From positions 297,237 to 361,236 of the forward strand of contig VWYX01000762.1 of the NCBI GenBank assembly GCA_013396525.1: a stretch of DNA of 64,000 bases. The letters run 5' to 3'. The notes under the pieces are model-generated. The model made no database searches, was not told where the DNA came from, and worked only from the letters and a program-made list of their open reading frames with translations. Position 1 is the stretch's first letter. Each line of letters opens with the position of its first letter. Source of the DNA: Chaetorhynchus papuensis (Eukaryota; Chordata; Aves; Passeriformes; Rhipiduridae). Below, piece after piece: positions 61,901 to 64,000 of the stretch. A program made the translations under genes and the position numbers.

Positions 61901-63739
61901 CAAATAAAAGCCTTTTTCTCCTCTTTTTCCTGCATCACCCAGAAAAGTTTGTCTCTCCTCTCCGAGCTCTTCAGGTTACAAGGAAAAAGAGACTGCCAAA
62001 AGGCACTGGAAACAGCTTCAGCTCCAAGAGCCACCCTCCCACGCACACTGCAGTTTCTACTGCTCCGAGCAAGAGCTGCTGGGCTGTGCTGGGGATGTCA
62101 ACAGACCGTTGTGTTTCTGACTCCGGGCTCGCCTTTTATCTCAGGGGAGACAGGGGGAAAAAACACTGCTGAAACTTGGGCTGTCTGGACCGGCTTAATG
62201 GCAAGTTTCCCACTCCGAAGTAATCAAAGAGCAATAATTAACATGCATTTGCTGTCGGAGGAGATACCCCGCTGCATGCTGTGACAAAGCCGGAATGAAA
62301 AATCTGTTCGACTGCAGGCTAAACTCGATTTCCTTTAAGTTCCGTAGCTGTCTGGCTCAGCAGCAAAACCCAGCCACCGACACCAAGCTACTACTTGTGT
62401 TTGCCAGGTAACAACTCAAAACATCCTGATTCCTCCCCCCCCTTCTCCTCCAACCGACCCTTCGACGCCCCAGAGCAGCGCCCGGGGCTGTGCCAGCCCC
62501 ACACGCCATTCCCCGGCCCCTGCCCTCGCCACTAACCCGCTCTGGCAACAACCCGCGGCTCAGAACCAACTCTCGCTCTTATGCAATTCACGAGGGACTG
62601 CATTTTCACTGGCCTCCTTTTAAAGACGCTCGCTTGCCAGTGATTAATGCTGCTTAAAGCGGCTCAAATTTCACCGCTCAGGCTCGCTCTTTGCCAACAG
62701 CGCTGGGCCAGGACTCTAAAAAAGCTCTAGAAACTGCAGAGATTGTGGCTAACCAAGCAGCCCAGCACGGGTTATCTGTTCCACTTGAAAAGGAAAAGGA
62801 GTATTTAGGAGCGAATCCACCTCGCTACGAGCAAGCATCGCGTCTCAGAGGAAGCCAGAGAGCAGCTAGAGACATTTCCATGCATTTGGCCATAATTTTC
62901 CCCATTAACAAAAGACAGGACATTGCACGTTTCATCTCGGTGCACCCAAACCACACGTGCTTTCTCCCAAAAGCCCATGATTCCACGTTTCAGCCCCAGG
63001 AACAACTGCTTTCCCAAGGAAGCAACTCCAAACCCAGTTCAAATGTTTGCACAGGCACCCAAACATCTACCCCCGGAGAACAAAAACCCGGAACAATCAC
63101 TTACAGTTGTCAGACTGGAAATCTGGGACAAATTGTTCGTCATCGGGGACCTGAGCTAAAAAAAACAAACAAAAAAGTGGGTTTATGGCATTTTCAGTCC
63201 TCAAAAAAACCCTCGCAGAGAGATTTTTACATCGCAAAAGGCGGAGGTGAAGACTTGCCTTCAGCTAGCCAGGCCTCTTGGAGCTGGCTGAGATCCTGGA
63301 AGAGCTCTGGAACAGAGTGAAAGACTTATGTGCGCCACAGAAGAATAAATAAAACTGCCATTATTTGCAGGATTATTTCTAAAACAACGAAAACAACGCA
63401 AGGCGAGTGGTCTCACGGGGCTGCGGAGAGGCCACGGCCAGCCCTGCCTACCTTCCGAGTCATGGGCCAGGTCAGTCTCCAAAAATTTCCTTTTCCTATC
63501 GGACCCTGGCCGGCCTCGGCCCTCCTCTGTGCAGGACTTCTGCAAGGAACAGGGCGACAGCTGCCCATGAGGGTGGCAGCCCCCAGGGTTGGGAGTGCCC
63601 CCAAGGACAAGGGGGGTACTCCCAAGGATCGGGAACGGGTGTCCCCGAGGTCGGGGAGGAAGGTGTCAACACGGATCAGGGTGGGCGAACTTACCCCGGG
63701 GCCCATGAAGGGAACCTGCTGGTCGTAGAAGCCGTCCAT
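52762..63739 (-). CDS. ETV5: ETS variant transcription factor 5 (ETV5/ERM), whole coding span of 12 exons
   Basis: ETV5 is a PEA3-subfamily ETS activator, a nuclear target and effector of FGF/RAS/ERK signalling that binds GGAA sites. Twelve exons join in frame to 1509 nt, or 502 residues plus TGA; human ETV5 is 510. Order: start MDGFYDQQVPFMGPG; basic RKRKF then an acidic activation segment (ELFQDLSQLQEAWLAE, VPDDEQFVPDF, about residues 36-77); a Pro/Ala-rich middle (about 121-208); the ETS domain, residues about 358-440, with WQFLVTLLDD, WTGRGMEFKLIEPEE, recognition helix KLSRSLRYYYEKGIMQK and KFVCDP; and a C-terminal tail ending YAEGFAY. SUMO-type motifs IKRE (K89), FKQE (K255), IKQE (K285) and VKQE (K342) are present. 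It is called ETV5, not ETV1 or ETV4, because of MDGFYDQQVPFM, YDRKPPAGFKPLTPP and RPPHPPMHMPKMM. Confidence 0.97.
53134..53235 (-). CDS. ETV5: ETV5 exon coding the ETS recognition helix
   Basis: 102 nt, phase 0-0, residues 396-429. VARRWGIQKNRPAMNYDKL then SRSLRYYYEKGIMQK forms the DNA-recognition helix; Arg416 and Arg419 are the residues that contact GGA in ETS proteins. Acceptor CCCACAG, donor AAG|GTGAGT. Confidence 0.97.
53236..53972 (-). other. ETV5: ETV5 intron within the ETS domain coding region
   Basis: 737-nt phase-0 intron, GTACGA to CCACAG on the - strand. No repeat or extra exon recognised. Confidence 0.9.
53973..54142 (-). CDS. ETV5: ETV5 exon coding the first half of the ETS domain
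   Basis: 170 nt, phase 1 to 0, end of Gly339 to Glu395. KVKQEPTLYREGPPYQRRG leads into LQLWQFLVTLLDDPANAHF and IAWTGRGMEFKLIEPEE. The VKQEP is a sumoylation-type motif conserved in PEA3 factors. Donor GAGGAG|GTACGA, acceptor TGGGCAG. Confidence 0.97.
54143..54510 (-). other. ETV5: ETV5 intron
   Basis: 368-nt phase-1 intron, GTAAGA to GGGCAG. GC-rich, nothing else recognised. Confidence 0.9.
54511..54579 (-). CDS. ETV5: ETV5 exon, linker before ETS domain
   Basis: 69 nt, phase 1-1, residues 316-338. Encodes GFSYEKDTRLYFDDTCVVP then ERLEG, an acidic block conserved in PEA3 factors and thought to modulate DNA binding. Acceptor CTCGTAG, donor GGAGG|GTAAGA. Confidence 0.96.
54580..54982 (-). other. 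ETV5: ETV5 intron
   Basis: 403-nt phase-1 intron, GTGAGT to CTCGTAG. No repeat recognised. Confidence 0.9.
54983..55042 (-). CDS. ETV5: ETV5 60-nt exon
   Basis: Exactly 20 codons, phase 1-1, residues 296-315: EVPNCQSSYLRGNVFPSSHD. Because it is a multiple of three in matching phase, skipping it would keep the frame. Acceptor CCCCCTCAG, donor GACG|GTGAGT. Confidence 0.95.
55043..55745 (-). other. ETV5: ETV5 intron
   Basis: 703-nt phase-1 intron, GTGGGT to CCCTCAG. GC-rich with no recognised repeat. Confidence 0.9.
55746..56005 (-). CDS. ETV5: ETV5 exon with two QLSEP motifs and two SUMO-type sites
   Basis: 260 nt, phase 2 to 1, residues 209-295. It contains FQRQLSEPCHPFPPQ and YHRQLSEPLGP, then GFKQEYHDPLYEHG and MGIKQEPRDYCIDS. 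The repeated RQLSEP segments and the FKQE (K255) and IKQE (K285) motifs are hallmarks of PEA3 proteins; Ser-Glu-Pro sites are known kinase targets in the family. Acceptor CCCCCAG, donor CTCAG|GTGGGT. Confidence 0.97.
56006..57666 (-). other. ETV5: ETV5 intron, 1.66 kb
   Basis: Phase-2 intron, GTAAGG to CCCCCAG. Very GC-rich with many long chance open frames (the longest about 220 codons). No repeat recognised. Confidence 0.88.
57667..57930 (-). CDS. ETV5: ETV5 proline/alanine-rich exon
   Basis: 264 nt, phase 2-2, residues 121-208. It starts AYDRKPPAGFKPLTPPATP, has a run of six prolines, then alanine/proline-rich sequence, and ends AVPRPPHPPMHMPKMMSEN and QYPAEHR. YDRKPP, the TPP motif and PKMM identify ETV5. 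The middle is extremely GC-rich and is the most likely part to vary in length between species. Acceptor TTGGCAG, donor CACAG|GTAAGG. Confidence 0.96.
58043..58172 (-). CDS. ETV5: ETV5 exon with IKRE sumoylation motif
   Basis: 130 nt, phase 1 to 2, residues 78-120. LVLHAPPPAKIKRELPSPS, then SELSSCSHEQALCAGYGDK and CLYNC. IKRE centred on Lys89 is the N-terminal sumoylation-type motif of PEA3 factors. Acceptor CCTTGCAG, donor TGCTG|GTAGGT. Confidence 0.96.
58670..59080. promoter_or_regulatory. candidate enhancer island in ETV5 intron
   Basis: An unusually AT-rich segment in GC-rich surroundings. It contains TATATATAATTATAAACT, TAATTAATTT and GGTAATTAGC homeodomain-type sites, and a CCAATCGGAAGTG cluster at 58937-58949 where CGGAAGTG matches the high-affinity ETS site, so ETV5 could bind its own intron. 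This is a compositional and motif inference only. Confidence 0.35.
60732..60812. repeat. 19-bp tandem repeat, about 4.3 copies
   Basis: Units CATCTCCTCAGCATGATCC repeat with a 19-bp period and only one variant base (CGTG in the first unit). Located inside an ETV5 intron. Confidence 0.95.
62440..62630 (-). promoter_or_regulatory. ETV5: candidate internal promoter of ETV5
   Basis: Reading the - strand, TTTAAAAGG (62617-62625) precedes a CpG-rich stretch (roughly a dozen CG within about 125 bp, 62445-62570). A TATA-like element followed by a CpG-rich start region, upstream of the exon at 58172, could give a shorter transcript. Truncated transcripts from internal promoters are known for the related ETV1. 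No transcript evidence here. Confidence 0.3.
63105..63155 (-). CDS. ETV5: ETV5 exon, end of acidic activation domain
   Basis: 51 nt, phase 1-1, residues 61-77: AQVPDDEQFVPDFQSDN plus the first base of Leu78. Acceptor TTTTTTAG, donor AACT|GTAAGT. Multiple of three, so skipping would keep frame. Confidence 0.96.
63156..63258 (-). other. ETV5: ETV5 103-nt GC-AG intron
   Basis: On the - strand the exon end GCTGAAG is followed by GCAAGT, not GTAAGT. The only join that gives WLAEAQVPDDEQ uses this GC donor and the TTTTTTAG acceptor. AG|GCAAGT is the typical context of functional GC donors. Confidence 0.85.
63259..63306 (-). CDS. ETV5: ETV5 exon, core of acidic activation domain
   Basis: 48 nt, phase 1-1: end of Glu45 to Glu60, ELFQDLSQLQEAWLAE. 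This is the amphipathic acidic helix of PEA3 factors that recruits coactivators. Acceptor GTTCCAG; donor is GC (GAAG|GCAAGT). Confidence 0.96.
63452..63539 (-). CDS. ETV5: ETV5 exon 3
   Basis: 88 nt, phase 0 to 1, residues 16-44: KSCTEEGRGRPGSDRKRKF then LETDLAHDSE. The basic RKRKF followed by DLAHDSE is shared by ETV1 and ETV5. Acceptor CCTTGCAG, donor GGAAG|GTAGGC. Confidence 0.97.
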
Positions 63740-63980
63740 GGTGCGGGGGAAGCAGGCAGTGCCCCCGGCCCGCTCAGCATCGACGCCGGCCCGGGAAGGG
63801 GGGTCCCGCCCGGGCTCCGGCAGGTGCGCGGCTGGGGGGTGGAGGGGACGGTGAGGGGGAGGGGTCAGACCCTGGCCCCCGTCGCCCCCGGGGCTGGCTC
63901 GGTGCGGGTGCGGGGCCGCCACGCCTCCCCGGGGAGCCGGCCCGCTCCTGCCGTGGCGGGTCGCAGCCCCCCGGCTCGTG
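63540..63980 (-). promoter_or_regulatory. ETV5: CpG-rich block at the ETV5 5' end
   Basis: Dense CG dinucleotides cover the start-codon exon and the sequence upstream of it, typical of a vertebrate CpG-island promoter or the first-exon region of a developmental regulator. The exact transcription start cannot be placed, and the island may continue beyond the window. Confidence 0.6.
63695..63739 (-). CDS. ETV5: ETV5 start-codon exon (coding part)
   Basis: Exactly 15 codons, MDGFYDQQVPFMGPG, phase 0 at donor GGG|GTAAGT. The ATG (plus strand CAT 63737-63739) is in good context, CACCATGG. A pyrimidine-rich CCACCCCCCAG immediately before 63831 (reading -) suggests a 5' UTR part of about 92 nt in the same exon, so a non-coding first exon would lie further right. 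Confidence 0.96.
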
Positions 63981-63986
63981 ATGTCA
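63979..63986 (-). promoter_or_regulatory. CRE/ATF-like site upstream of ETV5
   Basis: TGACATCA on the - strand (TGATGTCA on +), a one-base variant of the CRE consensus, lies at the outer edge of the CpG-rich block. A functional role is unproven. Confidence 0.3.
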
Positions 63987-64000
63987 CCTAATTTCTATAG

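Larger units (their letters stand above)
58173..63104 (-). other. ETV5: large ETV5 intron (4.9 kb) with candidate regulatory islands
   Basis: Phase-1 intron from GTAAGT to CCTTGCAG. No transposon seen. It contains an AT-rich island (about 58670-59080), a poly-A run near 59580, a 19-bp tandem repeat (60732-60812) and a CpG-rich block with a TATA-like motif (about 62440-62630). The lack of repeats fits regulatory constraint. A 209-codon open frame on the other strand crosses its right end. Confidence 0.85.

Noticed and set aside
62691..63320. 209-codon open frame on the + strand, antisense to two ETV5 exons
   Set aside because: It crosses real ETV5 exons and a GC-AG intron on the other strand, has no recognised domain and no promoter or splice context. 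Best explained as chance.
52762..63739. Identification as ETV1 or ETV4
   Set aside because: The MDGFYDQQVPFM start excludes ETV4. YDRKPPAGFKPLTPP, PHPPMHMPKMM, and the C-terminal LPYAEGFAY fit ETV5 better than ETV1.

Overview
This window is vertebrate nuclear DNA, almost certainly from a bird. The genes are split by GT-AG introns. The interspersed repeats are mostly truncated CR1 LINE pieces with the typical avian 3' ends, plus three related solo LTRs. There are no bacterial operons, CRISPR arrays or phage genes. I cannot name the species from the sequence.

Two protein-coding genes can be reconstructed exon by exon. BOK, a pro-apoptotic BCL-2 family member, is on the + strand. Four coding exons between 12773 and 29682 join in frame to give 213 residues. 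ETV5, a PEA3-subfamily ETS transcription factor also called ERM, is on the - strand. Twelve coding exons between 63739 and 52762 join in frame to give 502 residues, and the 3' UTR probably ends near 51190. The ETV5 start-codon exon lies in a CpG-rich block at the right edge, so its far upstream promoter or first exon may be outside the window.

Layout: 1-12740 is the BOK 5' flank or first intron, with no coding exon recognised and four short CR1 relics. 12741-29682 is BOK, whose introns carry several CR1 copies and one antisense solo LTR ending 26 bp before exon 4. 30.7-51.2 kb lies between the two 3' ends. It has no recognisable gene but holds CR1 pieces, two more LTRs of the same family, a 27/30-bp minisatellite and simple repeats. 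51.2-64 kb is ETV5, GC-rich with no CR1 seen, interrupted by a 100-N assembly gap in its 3' UTR.

The genes do not form a pathway. BOK acts in mitochondrial/ER apoptosis and calcium signalling; ETV5 acts in FGF/ERK-dependent transcription. Their convergent arrangement is notable because the human orthologues are on different chromosomes (2q37 and 3q27). The most interesting local observations are the solo LTR at the BOK exon 4 acceptor, a GC-AG intron in ETV5, candidate regulatory islands inside ETV5 intron 5 and in the intergenic region, and the gene-order junction itself. I found no evidence of a wholly new biological system.
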